Source: Bretschneidera sinensis
Lineage: Eukaryota > Streptophyta > Magnoliopsida > Brassicales > Akaniaceae
DNA: 64,000 nucleotides
Assembly: GCA_023935145.1 (NCBI GenBank)
Contig: CM043702.1
Span: 75,262,820 to 75,326,819, forward strand
Reading direction: 5' to 3'
Part shown: positions 1 through 11,510 of the stretch, in pieces
How positions within the stretch are numbered: position 1 is the stretch's first letter
How the letters are laid out: each line of letters begins with the position of its first letter
Program-made: the position numbers and the translations under genes
The notes under the pieces: generated by a model
What the model saw: the letters and a program-made list of their open reading frames with translations, nothing else
Told to the model about the DNA's origin: nothing
Database searches by the model: none

Positions 1-230
1 TTGATGACTTTGCACTCGATCATAGGCAGGTGCGCTCGATCGCATATCTTGTGCGATCGATCGAAATGTCTCCAGAAGCTTCAAATCTCCTGAAATGCTT
101 CATTTTCTCCACAAAGCTGTAAAAACACACAAAACACAAGAAAAACATAAAATGAAGTAAAATACTACTAACTAAGAGCATAACAAATGTAAGTTAAGGG
201 TCTAAAATATGCAATATTTAAGACTCATCA
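1..230 (-). mobile_element. Athila-type Ty3/gypsy LTR, 5' (U3) part, cut by the window edge
   Basis: Read on the minus strand from 230 downward, this begins TGATGAGTCTTAAATATTG, closely resembling the start of the family E LTRs at 35775 and 39578 (TGATAAGTGCTTAAATAG). As in those LTRs, an AT-rich stretch is followed by CG-rich pieces built on GATCGA and GCGCTCGA (1-66). The start TG and family likeness are visible; the other end lies outside the window. The Athila assignment is by analogy with family E, which carries Athila-type gag and PBS. Confidence 0.6.
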
Positions 231-1118
231 ACAAGCATTCAATCATCCATTCAAACTTTTTAATCAAGCATTCAATTCAATTAATTCGTAATGCCCATTG
301 TTATAAGAAATGCCTTTAGTCATGAATCTATGGATATCTAAATGCAACCTATACTTAGTCATTGTGATAATGCATGTCCCTAGTAACTGATGATCTTATG
401 CCTTATGACCTTAAAGATACTTGTCTATACTTTCCATGTTAAATGATCTTTCAAATTTGAGACTTTATCAAAAATCTAGTGTCCAATAACCTCAAAATTC
501 ATCTATCCATACTTATCTGGAGAAAATAATTTTCTTGAAAACATTTGTCAATAAGGATAATCTCATTGGGTGTTAAGAAGTAGCTTAAAAAACAATTTTG
601 GATTTTAAAATTTTGACATGACTAGACCAAACAATTCAAGGTGAACAAGAATAAATAAAACACTTAGACACAAAGGAGGACATAATTGAAAAAAGACAAA
701 AAAATGACTCGGTTTCCCCTTGCACATGAAAGATACCTTTTTTTAACGAAACAATAACTATTCTTATGAAACTAACAGTACTAATCTCATACTAAAAATC
801 ATTCCTCAAGGTGACTTATTAATTCATTCTTGTTTTTCCTCAAATATTACATACTCTCATGAACAATCTTTGAATTTATTTGTACTCTTTGTTCAACATG
901 GATCTTTTCTTGTGTGATTGCGTGAGACATAGGTCTTCTACATGTAGTGCCTTTAAGATGTTTTCTACTCATGCTCCGTTTTTGTGGGTATCAAGACCTT
1001 CATTGTTCCAAGTTGACTGCTTACATATCCCATAGGGAATCAAGTCATTCGTAGTTCATTTTTATCTAAATTCAATTTATTAACATTTCAATAAACAATA
1101 CTTTTTTCTTTAGCTATA
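231..1118 (-). other. Non-coding stretch, probably the 3' untranslated part of the Athila-type element
   Basis: No usable reading frame on either strand. Its place directly upstream (minus strand) of the Athila-type LTR start is where the long 3' untranslated region of such an element would lie. No purine tract stands out at the junction, so the link is inferred from position only. Confidence 0.35.
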
Positions 1119-1319
1119 AATTGTAAAGAACCATCGATTTAGTGCAGAAGGTTCAGAAGAACTCACAGGGACGTAGGCTATTGCCGAACCTCGATAACAA
1201 ATCGCTTGTCTTCTTTTCTTTTTTGCTTTCGATTGTTGTATTTCTTTCTACAAGTCATTATAGACTTGGGTGTTTGGAAGATCACCACCTGGGCATCTTG
1301 TCAAAGTGATTTTCAACAC
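1119..1319 (+). repeat. 3'-end fragment of an LTR of the Tnt1-like copia family
   Basis: The end of the same LTR found complete at 10224-11034 and 5136-6009 (minus) and 16936-17725 (plus). Shared landmarks in order are ATTTAGTGCAGA, GGACGTAGGC, ACTTGGGTGTTTG, CACCACCTGGG and the terminal TTTTCAACA at 1319. The upstream 600 bp of the LTR is absent, so this is a truncated copy. Confidence 0.75.
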
Positions 1320-2051
1320 ATAAAAAATGAGTTGAGATAGCACCCTTGAGAAAGATTGATGGTAAGACTATTACGAAATTCATCAAATAACACATTATTT
1401 AAAGTTTTAGGATACCCAAGTGCATCATTTTGGGCAATGAAACTCCTTTTGTGAACAAGCATGTCTGAGAAACCCTAGAAAGGTATGGTGTTACTTATCA
1501 TAAGTCGACACCCTGCTACCCAAAAGGAAATGGACAAGCAGAATGTTTGAAAAAAGTCCTTGTGTGAATCTTATGTAGGATGCTTCAAGATTATACCAAG
1601 CTATGGAATAAAAAGCTACAACTTGCATTATTGGCTTATCGAATTTCTAAATGAAGTACTACTGATGTGACACCTTTATACCAATAGAGATAGTTATTCC
1701 CTCAGCATACTTAGCGTAGCTCTAGGGTGTGGACAAGGTTGTGTGACTCGGAGCCCTTGAGGAACACAAGGATCAGGCCAAAAGTCACATACAAAGAGTT
1801 CGGACTGCGATAGTTAGGACTTGTGCAAAACACATCAAATTTCGTACATTCATTCCTGGTGAACTAGTATTGCAAACAACTCAACACCTTCCACAAAATA
1901 ATTCAGAGCCTAAGTTCACACTTAAGTGGGAAGGCCCCTATATGATCCACGAAGCCTATCCAGCTGGGTACTATCGCATATGTTATTAGGTTTCTGACCA
2001 CTTACTTACACCAATTAACACTTGCTTTTTGAAGAAATTATATCCTTAATT
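1320..2051 (+). pseudogene. Tat-like Ty3/gypsy integrase remnant (core end and C-terminus)
   Basis: From about 1480 the plus strand reads YHKSTPCYPKGNGQAE, the conserved block around the catalytic Glu of Ty3 integrases in the form usual for the Tat lineage. It is followed by LALLAYRISK (the usual WAYRTS.. block) and, near 1930, KWEGPYMIHEAYPAGYYRI, the common end of plant gypsy pol. In-frame stops fall between blocks (after YRISK and after ILC), and nothing upstream of the core survives, so the gene is dead. The copia LTR fragment abuts it on the left and an antisense coding remnant lies behind it, as in the second Tat element near 24 kb. Confidence 0.8.
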
Positions 2052-2339
2052 ATTTTTTGGATTCACCATGTTGAGCTTAGCCATAATCCTTTATATATAT
2101 ATATATATGGGTTTCTACAAATACAATGTGGGTTTCGACAAGTCCCTTGGAAACTTGTACTAAAAAAAGAGCAAAATGAGAACAAGTAGGCTTGCAAACG
2201 GACACAACTTTATATATATAAGGAGGGGAATTACATATTCATAAAAAATAAAAATGAAAAACACTTAAGAAATGTAAAGAACAAAATTTATTAGTTTTAG
2301 ACCAAGAAGTTAGACATAAAGTTGAAGGTTCAATACTTG
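2052..2339. other. AT-rich spacer behind the Tat-like integrase
   Basis: Contains a short (TA)n run near 2090-2108 and a second TATATATA near 2212. No coding signal seen. Presumably the 3' untranslated part of the Tat-like element. Confidence 0.4.
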
Positions 2340-3370
2340 AAGGGTTTTCAGACGGAGAACTTCTCTACCTCCTTAGGGTTTCCATACTTCTCGAACGCTT
2401 CTGCTTTAGCAACATGAATGGAAGTGAGATCATCCTAGAGCTTCTTGATGTACTCACTCATCTCCACCAGCTTCCCACTGTACATAGTCTCTAGCTGATC
2501 CTCATTCATGTATTATAGATGTTTCTCTGTCCCCTATAAACTATCTCATAGCCACTCCAGATCAAGACCCACTCCCTCGTACTCTTCTACATATTTATAA
2601 ATAACTTCAAATCTTCAAGAGTGAGATCTCGTAACCCCTTATTTAGTTGTTGCATAACCTATAACACAGTTCTAAGAAGAGAAAACCTTATGTATATGGA
2701 CTTGAAATGAATGTTTCGCCGAAAGCACTCATACTTGGTGAAGATACCCTAAAAGAAAATCTTAGAAACTGACCTAGGCTCCAATTTGAGAAGCTATTTC
2801 TAAATGGTTATGCTTACGAGGGTTGGAGTTCAAAGATTTCTCCATAGAGCCAACCATGAGAACCTCAAATCCTCATTTGAAGTATTGGGAGTGCTCTCTT
2901 GAAGGGCTTTGAGTAGAGATTGTCACGAGAGCTGCTTGTACTTTTGTATCTCTCTCTTCTTTTTCTTCTCTTTCTCTCTTGTCTCTTCCTATTTTCTTTC
3001 TTTGTCTTCAACCTATGGTTTTAGAGGCAGTGAAACAGTGATGTCCACTTTAGTATTTATAGGGCTGAAGGAAAAAGTCTTAACAACATTTATTGCATTA
3101 GCTATTTTGATAAATGGCCCTTCAACCTCCCTTTTACTTCCAATTATATTACCTCTTGCCCCACACTCTAAGGAAGGGAGGACCCCATATATAGCTTGGA
3201 TGGCTGCAAACTCTATGGGAGTGTAGTTTAAGGTCTTACCATGAAAGATGTGAGGGTTCAAAGCCTTCAATTTAGCCTAAGTGATGGGGGCAATCAAACC
3301 CCCACCAGTGGAACCACTCATAAAGTTAGATATGATGTTCATTTCATCTTGTGGAACAATTAATGGTGAC
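2340..3370 (-). pseudogene. Antisense coding remnant downstream of a Tat-like pol; unknown protein
   Basis: On the minus strand an open stretch of about 85 codons runs 3270-3013 (from MKALNPHIFHGKTLNY). Coding character continues downstream after stops: near 2480-2350 it reads QLETMYSGKLVEMSEYIKKL and then AEAFEKYGNPKEVEKFSV, which looks like a charged coiled-coil end. I do not recognise a domain. It lies behind and opposite to an integrase remnant, where Tat-lineage elements can carry extra antisense reading frames (established knowledge; the assignment here is inference). The plus-strand frame at 2909-3226 is low-complexity Ser/Phe/Leu and is taken as its shadow. Confidence 0.45.
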
Positions 3371-5135
3371 CTTTCTTCCCTCTGAGGTTTATGAAGACAT
3401 CGTATTTTGCATGCTTGGATAATTAATAATAGTTCACTTTCTCATTTTTTGATAGAGATGATGGTTGTGTACATGATCAAGATGTAGTTTCCGCTAAGTT
3501 GATATATTTGCTATGATTAAAAGATGATTTAATGGAGGAATAAAATTCACAAAAAAGGATTAGAGAAAAAAAAGAAAAAAAATATCAAATTTCACTATTT
3601 TGAGGATATGTATTTCGAGCTTTATAATTTTTAGTTTTCTAGATAAATAGAATTTTTAATTAGCTTTCCAATGATATATTATCGGAATTTCTATAATAAG
3701 GGAAGTATAATATTTTTTTTTTATTGAAACAGATTTGAAACTGACCAATTTTAGTGAAAGTGCTATAATTTAAATTCAGTAATGAATTTTGATATGAGAC
3801 CAATTAGGTTAGAAAGAAGAATATCTTTTGTTTCTATAAATTCTAAGAATAGGCCCAAACTCGTCCAACTATGTGAGAAACATCCCATTTGAAGTTAAGG
3901 TCTAGAATTTGGAAATTTTCCTAATCCATTCGGGTTTATAATTTCAAAATTGCTTAAATGGAGAGAATTCTTCTATAAGTCGGACACAAGTTATGCCTAA
4001 CCCTAATGAGACTTATAAATACTCATTTTTGGATACCTTTAGGGATCTTTTCAACATCCTTTAGCCCATGTGGAAGCGACACAACTGCAACCCTGTTTTT
4101 TAGAGCAAACTGAGAATAGTGCTAAAGAATGAATTTTGTGTGAGAAACCATCATTGTTGAGCGTAAATCCTAATTCTAATCCAAAAATATGATTTTTTTT
4201 TACATAAAATACAATAATAATAATCTTTCATAGAATCTCAGTTTTCTGATCATAGCAATGAAAGTAGAAGGCCTGAAAACAATGATCATTGTTTTCTTGA
4301 TTTGAACAAGAATACCACACCATCCCCCTATTTTAAGAAGAATAAGGATTCCAGGACATTAATTTTTTGTGTTAGATCTCTTAAGGAGGATCTCATATTT
4401 GTGTTTTGATCTTTGCAAGAGTTAAACACACTTCAAAGGTAGAAACTTGTTTTTTTCTCTCTAGATTTTTTTATTGACATAGTTTGCATATTTTGATTTG
4501 ATCTTGTGTTTGATTTGATATTTTTCATTTTTTAAAGTCAAAATGTTGTTTCTATGATAAATTTTTAGGGTTTTTGCATGCTAGAATAATTTTGAGACTC
4601 ATAAAAATCAAATTTTGATAAAAAAAAAACAAAGAAAATTCTCGAAGTCGTTAAATGGGGCATTAGTTTAGGTCCATAATTGACCTTTTCTCCATTCTAT
4701 ACCTATTCCCGCATAGGGTGGAGCTTCTCTAGAATAGTGCTAGCACCTAATTGTTTTCAATATTCATTTTTCATTTTGTTTTTGCTTTGGTCGCTTTCCT
4801 ATGCATATTTGCTTGATTTTAACTAGTTTAAATCACTCTTATAACATCTAAAAACCCTAGATTAACATGAATTAAATTCTATCACATGAAATCAAAGTAA
4901 AGGAATTTAATTGAATTTGGATTTAAAAGAAAACGATTTGATTGATTTGATCGATTTGATGCATAATTGTTTGATCTTGGATGTTTTTTTGGTTGAATAT
5001 GAGGATTTAGCTTAATCATGTTTCTGTTTTGATGTATGATCACATGTTTAGTTGTTAGTTTAGCATTTTATATGCTTAACCCTAGTTTCTATGGCTTGTA
5101 TAATGCTCTCTTAGCTCCATATGATTTTTACTTGA
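3371..5135. other. AT-rich non-coding DNA, origin unresolved
   Basis: Many A and T homopolymers and no frame with protein-like content. It abuts the left LTR of the nested copia at 5136; the DNA right of that copia (from 11035) has similar texture and is presumably its continuation. It could be internal or LTR sequence of the family F gypsy whose LTR begins at 14042, but I see no diagnostic motif. Confidence 0.35.
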
Positions 5136-6009
5136 TATTGAAAATCACCTTTAAGAATCCCAGGTGGTGACCTTCAAACACCCAAATCTAGAAGGATCTA
5201 GACTGAACACGTATCAAACCACAAAAGAGAAAACACAAGCAATTGTTATCGAGGTTGGGCAATTTGCCTACGTCCCCATGAGCTCCTCCGAGCTCTCTGT
5301 ACTAAATCAATGGAGTTCTTACAATTACAGCAACACCTCCTCAAGAACCATCTATTCTTGATGAATGAAAGAAGAGAAAAGAAAGAGATAAGAACTAAGT
5401 GTTTCCCTCGAATTTTCCTCAAGAAAAATCCAATTACAAAGCCCTTGAACCCAATCTTGAATACTCTCTCTCACTAGAAACACCTCTGAAGAATTAAGAG
5501 CCTATCTCTCTAAACACCAGCCACTATTGGAATGAAACTTCTTCTTTATGTTTCTTCTCTCTCGACACTTGTGACTTTTCACTCTCTTTATGTTATGTGT
5601 TGTTATTACTCCTAGATGACACTTTATATAGAGCAACAACTTCTTTAACCAATATTGAAGTCAATCTCAACCCTTTGATATTGAGAACCAAACAATTATG
5701 GCCCTCCAAGAGGTCTAAGTGATCCTGTGCATTTTAATCAAGACCCAACGCACCAGCTGGAAAAATATAACAGAGGCATCAGGTGTGCTACGCGCTGCAG
5801 TTCAGAACAGGGTAGGTCGCGGCACACAACACAGGAAAAAGCCTCCACCTGCTGGAGCCTGCAGTGCAGTCCAACCTATGCCGCAGTGCACACCTGGAGG
5901 AGAAAATCCTCTTTGCTAGAGGTCATGGCGCACATACCTTTTGCCGCGGCACCAAAGGCTGCTGAAGCTTCATCTTCCAACCGTTTAATTCTTAGACAAA
6001 TTGCCAACA
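5136..6009 (-). repeat. 3' LTR of the Tnt1-like copia
   Basis: Matches the LTR at 10224-11034 along its length except for a ~65-bp longer stretch near 5850-5935 (two alternative versions of a GC-rich block). On the plus strand its edge reads TATTGAAAAT where the partner reads TGTTGAAAAT, so one terminal dinucleotide of the LTR is mutated. Interior edge CCAACA at 6009. The adjoining internal sequence (6010-6024, minus AGAAAAGGTTAGAGTT) is a weak purine-rich tract. Confidence 0.9.
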
Positions 6010-6109
6010 AACTCTAACCTTTTCTAAGTAATTAAACCCGAACCCATTGTGCAGAAAATTCAAGATCCAAACTCAACATGAGTTACCAAATCATCTGACT
6101 CCAATTCTA

Positions 6110-7554
6110 AGAAGTGCAAGGCAATGATTGAACTTGCTTAGAGGTAGAACTTTAGTGCCTAAATTTGCAGGATTTTCTTCCATTGCCACTTTGTCCACAC
6201 GAATGCTTCATTCTGTAACATTTTCCCGAATGAAATGATATCGAACATCCATATGCTTTGTCCTCTCATGGAATACCGGATTCTTAAATAAAGGCAATGT
6301 ACTTTGGCTATCCGAATACACCACGACCTGCTCTTTTAGGACCTTCAACTCTTCCAACAACCCTTTACACCACTTAGCCTCCTCAATTGCTTCCGTTGCT
6401 GCTATGTACTCTACCTCAGTTGTTGAGAGTGCTAACACTTGCTGCAACTGAGCCTTCCAACTTATACAACATCCATTTAAGTTGCAGAAGTATGAGGTAA
6501 TCGATCTTCTCTTATCCCGGTGTGCTCAATAGTCCGAATCAGCATAACCTTCTAACCAAATGGACTTACCCCTCTTCTTGTAAACAAGCACCACATCTGA
6601 GCTTCCCTTCAAATACCTCAGCAACCACTTTATCCCAAGCCAATGCTCTTTTTTGGGATTACTCATAAACCTACTGAGAACACTAATAGCATAAAAAATG
6701 TTGGGTCTAGTGCTTACCATTATGAACATGACTGATCCAACCGCACTAGAGTAAGGGACCTTTTCCATTTCCTTCTTCTCCTCATCCGATCTAGGACATT
6801 AATCGTTGGAGAACTTGAAATGACCAGTAAGGGGAATCTTTATTGGTTTACTATCTTCCATAGAGAATTTAGATATCATCTTTTCTATGTAAGAAGTTTG
6901 AGAAACCTTCAACTTGTTTCTCTCCCTTTCCAGGATTATACTCATCCTAAGGATCTTTTGTGCATGACCAAGATCCTTCTTCTCAAACTCCAAACAGAGT
7001 TGAGACTTCAACCTTTCTATCCTCTCCTTGTTGCTACCAACCAATAACATATCATCAACATAGATGAGGATAATCACCATTTCCTCCACCTTGTGACCTT
7101 TGTAGTACAAGCACGAATCATAGTAGCTCCTCATGAAACCCAAGCTACTTACAAAGGAATCAGACCTTTTATTCCATTACTGAGATGATTGCTTTAGGCC
7201 ATAGAGAGATTTCTTCAATTTGCACACCAAATCTCCCTGCCTTCCTTCTTCATAGCTTTTGGGTTGCCTCATGTAGATGGTCTCATCAAGCTCTCCATGT
7301 AAGAACGTTGTCTTCACATCCATTTGCTCGATCTCCCAATTAAATTGGACCATCATAGCTAACCCTATCCTTATCATCTTGTATTTCATAACCGGTGAGA
7401 AAATTTCTATGAAATCTATGCCTTCTCTTTGTGTGAACCCCTTCGCCACCAGCCTAGCCTTATACCGGAATTTATCCCCTAAATTATTCCCTTCTTTGAT
7501 CTTGTAAATCCACTTACAATCCACAACTCTCTGTTTTTCTGGTTTGGGCACCAA
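6110..7554 (-). pseudogene. Copia reverse transcriptase and RNase H (Tnt1-like), broken
   Basis: Read from 7554 downward. RT starts with CKWIYKIKEG and YKARLVAKGFTQREGIDF, then EQMDVKTTFLHGEL and KLKKSLYGLKQSSQ. The catalytic box IYVDDMLLVG lies at 7051-7062, so the two aspartates are kept. RNase H follows: LEGYADSDY, ALSTTEVEYIAATEA and VVYSDSQST hold the D-E-D residues, with HMDVRYHFIRE behind. The tail near 6150 (ENPANLGTKVLP) matches the usual end of copia pol. Stops or frameshifts lie near 7150, 6790 and 6520, so no single protein can be made. It would act in cytoplasmic virus-like particles to copy the element RNA. Confidence 0.9.
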
Positions 7555-7674
7555 TTACTAAGAGTTGTTCTTCCTCAAAGAATGCATTTCCTCTTCCATA
7601 GCTAGCTTCCATCTTGATGAATCCTTACATCCCATGGCATCAATGTAAGTTTCTAGTTCATCGTTGATTATCCC

Positions 7675-9205
7675 TCATTCTGAATAAGGAGCTGCTACAT
7701 TAGCATCTGCAAAATCATATCTCAAATGTGGTCTGATCTGCCTCCTTTCCTGGTCCCTTGTGAGCTGATAATCATTTTGATTTGCTGCATCATCCTCTTC
7801 TAGTTCAACCTCCTCTTGAGTGTCTTGAGCTTGTCCTTCATCAATGAGCTCTACCTGATCCGAACCCTCTTGCCTTCCTTGCTCTACTTGAACTGAATTT
7901 TTTTTGATGCTATGCTCCACATAATCCGGGTTAGTTTGCTCACTTTTCCCTACAGTGTTAGTTTTCTCCAAATAGGGAAATAATTGCTCATTAGAAATGA
8001 CATCTCTACTTATTATGAGTTTAGTTCCTTTTAGCTTTAAGGACCACAACCTATACCCTTTAACCCCTTCACCATATCCTAGAAACACACACTTTCTAGA
8101 CCTTGGGCTAAGTTTATCATCCTTTTGATGTGCAAACGCAGCACATCCAAAAGTCCTAAGGTTGCTTAACTCAAGAGGTTTTCCACTCCACATCTCTTTA
8201 GGAGTCTTAAGATCTAAAGCTCTAGAGGGTGATCTATTAACCAAATATGCAGCAGGAGACACAGCTTCCCCCAAAAAACATTTGGGTAACCCGAAACCAA
8301 TAATCATGCACCTAACCTTTTCCAAAAGGGTCCTATAAAAATTTGTCAAAATCCTGATTGCAAAATTCTAAGCCATTATCAGTTCTCAAAACCATAACGA
8401 CCTTGCCCGCTTGAGCTTCCAACAATTTTTTCTACACCACAAACCTATTTAAAGCATCTGATTTATTTTTAAACAAATAAACCCAAACCTTTCTAGAATA
8501 GTCATCAATTAAAGAAAGAAAGTAAAGATTACCTCCTTATGTTGGCGTTCTTGCTGGTCCCTAAAGATCGGCATGAATGTAGTCAAGAATACCCTTTGAT
8601 TTGTGCACTCCGGTGTTGAAACTGACCCGATGTTGCTTCCCAAGAACACAACTCTCGCAGAAATCAAGTTTCTCTACCTTGTCACTATCAAGTAAACCAT
8701 TCTTGCTGAGAACTTGCAGCCTTTTTTCAGTCATATGTCCCAAGCAATTGTGCCAAATAACTACCTTATCAATCTCAGCCATCAAGCTTGCTTCTTGATC
8801 CTTGATGTCCGTCTCTCCAATCACCTTAGAGAGATCATCCTTTATCACTGCTTTGATCACCACCAAGGCTCCCGTGGTTACCTTGATCTTTCCTCCCTCT
8901 GCTTTGCATGTGTACCCCATGGAATCTAGCTGCCTCAATGAGATCAAATTTCTTCTCAAATCCAGAAGATATCTCACATTCCGCAACAACCTTGTAATTC
9001 CATCAAATATCCTTAATTGGATGTCTCCTATGCCCCTCACTTGGCAAGAAGTATTGTTCCCCAAGAAAACCTTTCTTTCATATCTTGAAATTCTTGACTA
9101 ATCCCGATGAGGACACATGTGATAAGTGCACCAGAAATCCAAGATCAATTTCTCGCTACCTTGCCTCTTGCTCACATTTGAGCACACAACAAGAACATCA
9201 TCATC
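7675..9205 (-). pseudogene. Copia protease and integrase (Tnt1-like), broken
   Basis: Protease remnant near 9150: KLILDFWCTYHMC, where Tnt1-type elements have LDSGASYHM-like wording, so the Asp is kept but the following Ser-Gly is lost. GNNTSCQVRGIGDIQL and KNLISL-type wording follow. The integrase HHCC zinc module is at about 8690-8600 (WHNCLGHMTEKRLQVLS, then CESCVLGKQ). Core blocks include IDDYSRKVWVYLF and RTDNGLEF near 8480-8380 and the late block GLPKCFLGEAVSPAAYLVN. The C-terminal part TFGCAAFAHQKDDKLSPRSR and CVFLGYGEGVKGYRLW is the usual post-core domain. Stops occur near 8560 and between 8350 and 8560. Confidence 0.9.
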
Positions 9206-9256
9206 TTGTTGTTCTCCCTTGGCAATCGAAGCCTCTCCATTTTTGGTATGGCCTCT

Positions 9257-10038
9257 TCATTTCTCATCCCACAACTTCTTCTTGCAATCTTTCTTGAAAT
9301 GACCCTCCTTATTGCAGTAGTAGCATCGCTTTCCTCCAAATTTCGGTTTAGAGTGCGATATTCCATGGCTTAGACCTTTACCCTTTGGTTTGTCCCGGTA
9401 GTTGCCATAGATGTTACTGCCATTCTGATTTGCAGGCCTTCCTCTAACGAACAGACCTTCTCCACTTGATCCTTCCCTTATCTTGGCTTTGAAATCATGA
9501 GCCCTTATAGCATTAATCACAATTTCTTTGGTTAGTGTGTCTCTTCCATATTCAATAGCATTAATCAAGCTTTCAAAACAATCAGAAAGAGAATTAAACA
9601 ATATAACAGCTAATTGTTCATCCGGGAATGTTATACTACAACTAGCCAAATCTTGAACTACTTTATTAAACACATCAAGATTATCTTGGAACTCTTTATT
9701 AGGATCCATTTTAAAAGCAAAGATTCATTTTAGAAGATAAATCTTATTAGGGAGAGTTTAGGTAAGAAACAACTCATCTGGTTTCTTCCAAATGACAGTT
9801 GGATCTCCTGTATCTCCACATTCCCTTGTCACACTATCTGACATGTGCAGAAACATGGTGCTATATGCAATCTTCTTCATCTCATTCCGCTGGAGCTCCG
9901 TGATACTTGTTGGAAAATCATCATCTTCTCTAATTACTAAGTCCACCTTTTGTTGCATAAAACTGCCTTGATTTTTCACTTCCAAAGAGCAAAGTCTCCC
10001 TTTCCATCAAACTTCTTAACAATGAAGTGTGAACCCAT
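9257..10038 (-). pseudogene. Copia gag with CCHC zinc knuckle, frameshifted
   Basis: The likely start is the ATG at 10038-10036, giving MGSHFIVKKFDGKGDFALWK, the usual opening of Tnt1-type gag. A stop directly after this and a frame change lead to QQKVDLVIREDDDFPT, and after more stops to DPNKEFQDNLDVFNK. The nucleocapsid knuckle CYYCNKEGHFKKDC is at 9325-9284 with all four ligands. Gag would form the particle shell that packs the element RNA. Disabled by at least two frame breaks. Confidence 0.88.
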
Positions 10039-10190
10039 CTTGCAGAAAAAATCTCAAGATTTATGCAGCACCCACAATTGCTTTCCAAACCGCTTCTCTC
10101 CAACTTCTAAATCTCAAGAACCCGATCAAATCTTGATCCCAACACCGTTCTTGAATCACCCAAGAAGTTTTCTTTGATTCTTAGAGTCTT

Positions 10191-10222
10191 GCTCTGATAC
10201 TGCTGTTCTAGCTCTGATACCA
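10191..10222 (-). promoter_or_regulatory. Primer-binding site (initiator Met tRNA type), present twice
   Basis: Directly inside the 5' LTR the minus strand reads TGGTATCAGAGC (10222-10211), the standard plant copia PBS complementary to the 3' end of initiator Met tRNA. The core GTATCAGAGC recurs 20 bp further in (10200-10191). Confidence 0.9.
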
Positions 10223-10223
10223 C

Positions 10224-11034
10224 TGTTGAAAATCACCTTTAAGAATCCCAGGTGGTGACCTTCAAACACCCAAATCTAGAATGATTTGGACCGAACACGA
10301 ATCAAACCACAAAAGAGAAAACACAAGTAATTGTTATCAAGGTTGGGCAATTTGCCTACGTCCCCGTGAGCTACTCCGAGCTCTCTGCACTAAATCAATG
10401 GAGTTCTTACAATTACAGCAACACCTCCTCAAGAACCATCTGTTCTTGATTAATGAAAGAAGAGAAAAGAAAGAGATAAAAACTAAGTGTGTCCCTGGAA
10501 TTTTCCCCAAGAAAATTCTAATTACAAAGCCCTTGAACCCCAATCTTAAATACTCTCTCTCACTAGAAACACCTTTGAAGAATTGAGAGCCTATCTCTCT
10601 AAACACTAGCCACTCTTGGAATGAGACTTCTTCTTTGTGTTTCTTCTCTCTTGACACTTGTAACTTTTTACTCTCTTTGTGTTGTGTGTTGTTATTTCTC
10701 CTAGATGACCCTTTATATAGAGCAACAACTTCTTTAACTAATCTTGAAGTCAATCTTAACCCTTTGATCTTGAAAACCAAACAATCATGGCCCTCCAAGA
10801 GGTCTAAGTGATCCTGTGCATTTTAATCAAGACCCAATGCACCAGCTGGAAAAACAGAACAGAGGCATCAGGTGTGCTACGCATCGCAGCTCAGAACAGG
10901 GCAGGTCATGGCGCACAATAGGGGAAAAAGCCTCCACTTGCTGGCGGCCGCGGCACACACACTTTGTGCCGCGGCACCAAAGGCTGCTAAAGCTTCATCT
11001 TCCAACCGTTTAATTCTTAGACAAATTCCCAACA
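10224..11034 (-). repeat. 5' LTR of the Tnt1-like copia, with TATA box
   Basis: 811 bp, TGTTGGGAATTTGTC start and TTTTCAACA end on the minus strand. A TATATAAAG promoter box lies at 10719-10711 (minus), well placed for a retrotransposon promoter. Homologous to 5136-6009, to the solo LTR 16936-17725 and to the fragment at 1119-1319, so this family has at least four traces in the window. Confidence 0.92.
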
Positions 11035-11510
11035 TTTGCTTATCCTCGATCACATGTTTGATTTGACATGAAATAGCTACTATTTTATCTTGATAGTGCA
11101 TGATAAATTTGCTTTCCTCTTATGATTTTCATATATATATCTTGGTTAAGCTTGAATCTTGATTGATAATATTGGATTCATGTGTGAACTTTCCTGTTTG
11201 ATTTAGTGAGATTAGATGACTTTACATGCATTATTGATGTGAATGGTTATAGTTTTATTTATTTCATTGCTTATGGATGGATGAATAGAGTGTATTTACC
11301 TTTTTATACTTGCTATGGATGAATGATTTATTTTATGAACTTGCAGATGGTTTACTTTATTGCTTTTATTTAAATTTATTCAATTTTTTAGAATACAAAT
11401 CGTGGTTATGAACATTTTTAATTATCGTTATTTCCTTGTAATTTCATTCTTTTTTGGGCTTGTAAGCCGTGGTTAATCACCTTTTATTTCCACATACCTT
11501 ATTTACTCTT
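11035..11510. other. Continuation of the DNA interrupted by the copia element
   Basis: T- and G-rich on the plus strand, no coding signal. Texture like 4400-5135, on the other side of the nested copia. A compositional change occurs at about 11500. Confidence 0.4.

Larger units (their letters stand above)
5136..11034 (-). mobile_element. Tnt1-like (Tork-type) Ty1/copia retrotransposon, complete in outline, dead
   Basis: Minus-strand element of 5.9 kb with two LTRs (10224-11034 as 5' LTR, 5136-6009 as 3' LTR), an initiator-Met-type PBS next to the 5' LTR, and coding in copia order: gag with one CCHC knuckle, protease, integrase, reverse transcriptase, RNase H. Over the first ~240 aligned bases the LTRs differ at about 13 places by eye (roughly 94-95 % identity), so insertion is not recent. 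Stops and frameshifts break gag and pol. I find no clean 5-bp target duplication (CTTGA left, TTTGC right). The protease-to-integrase spacing and wording resemble Tnt1; the lineage is inferred. Confidence 0.9.
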
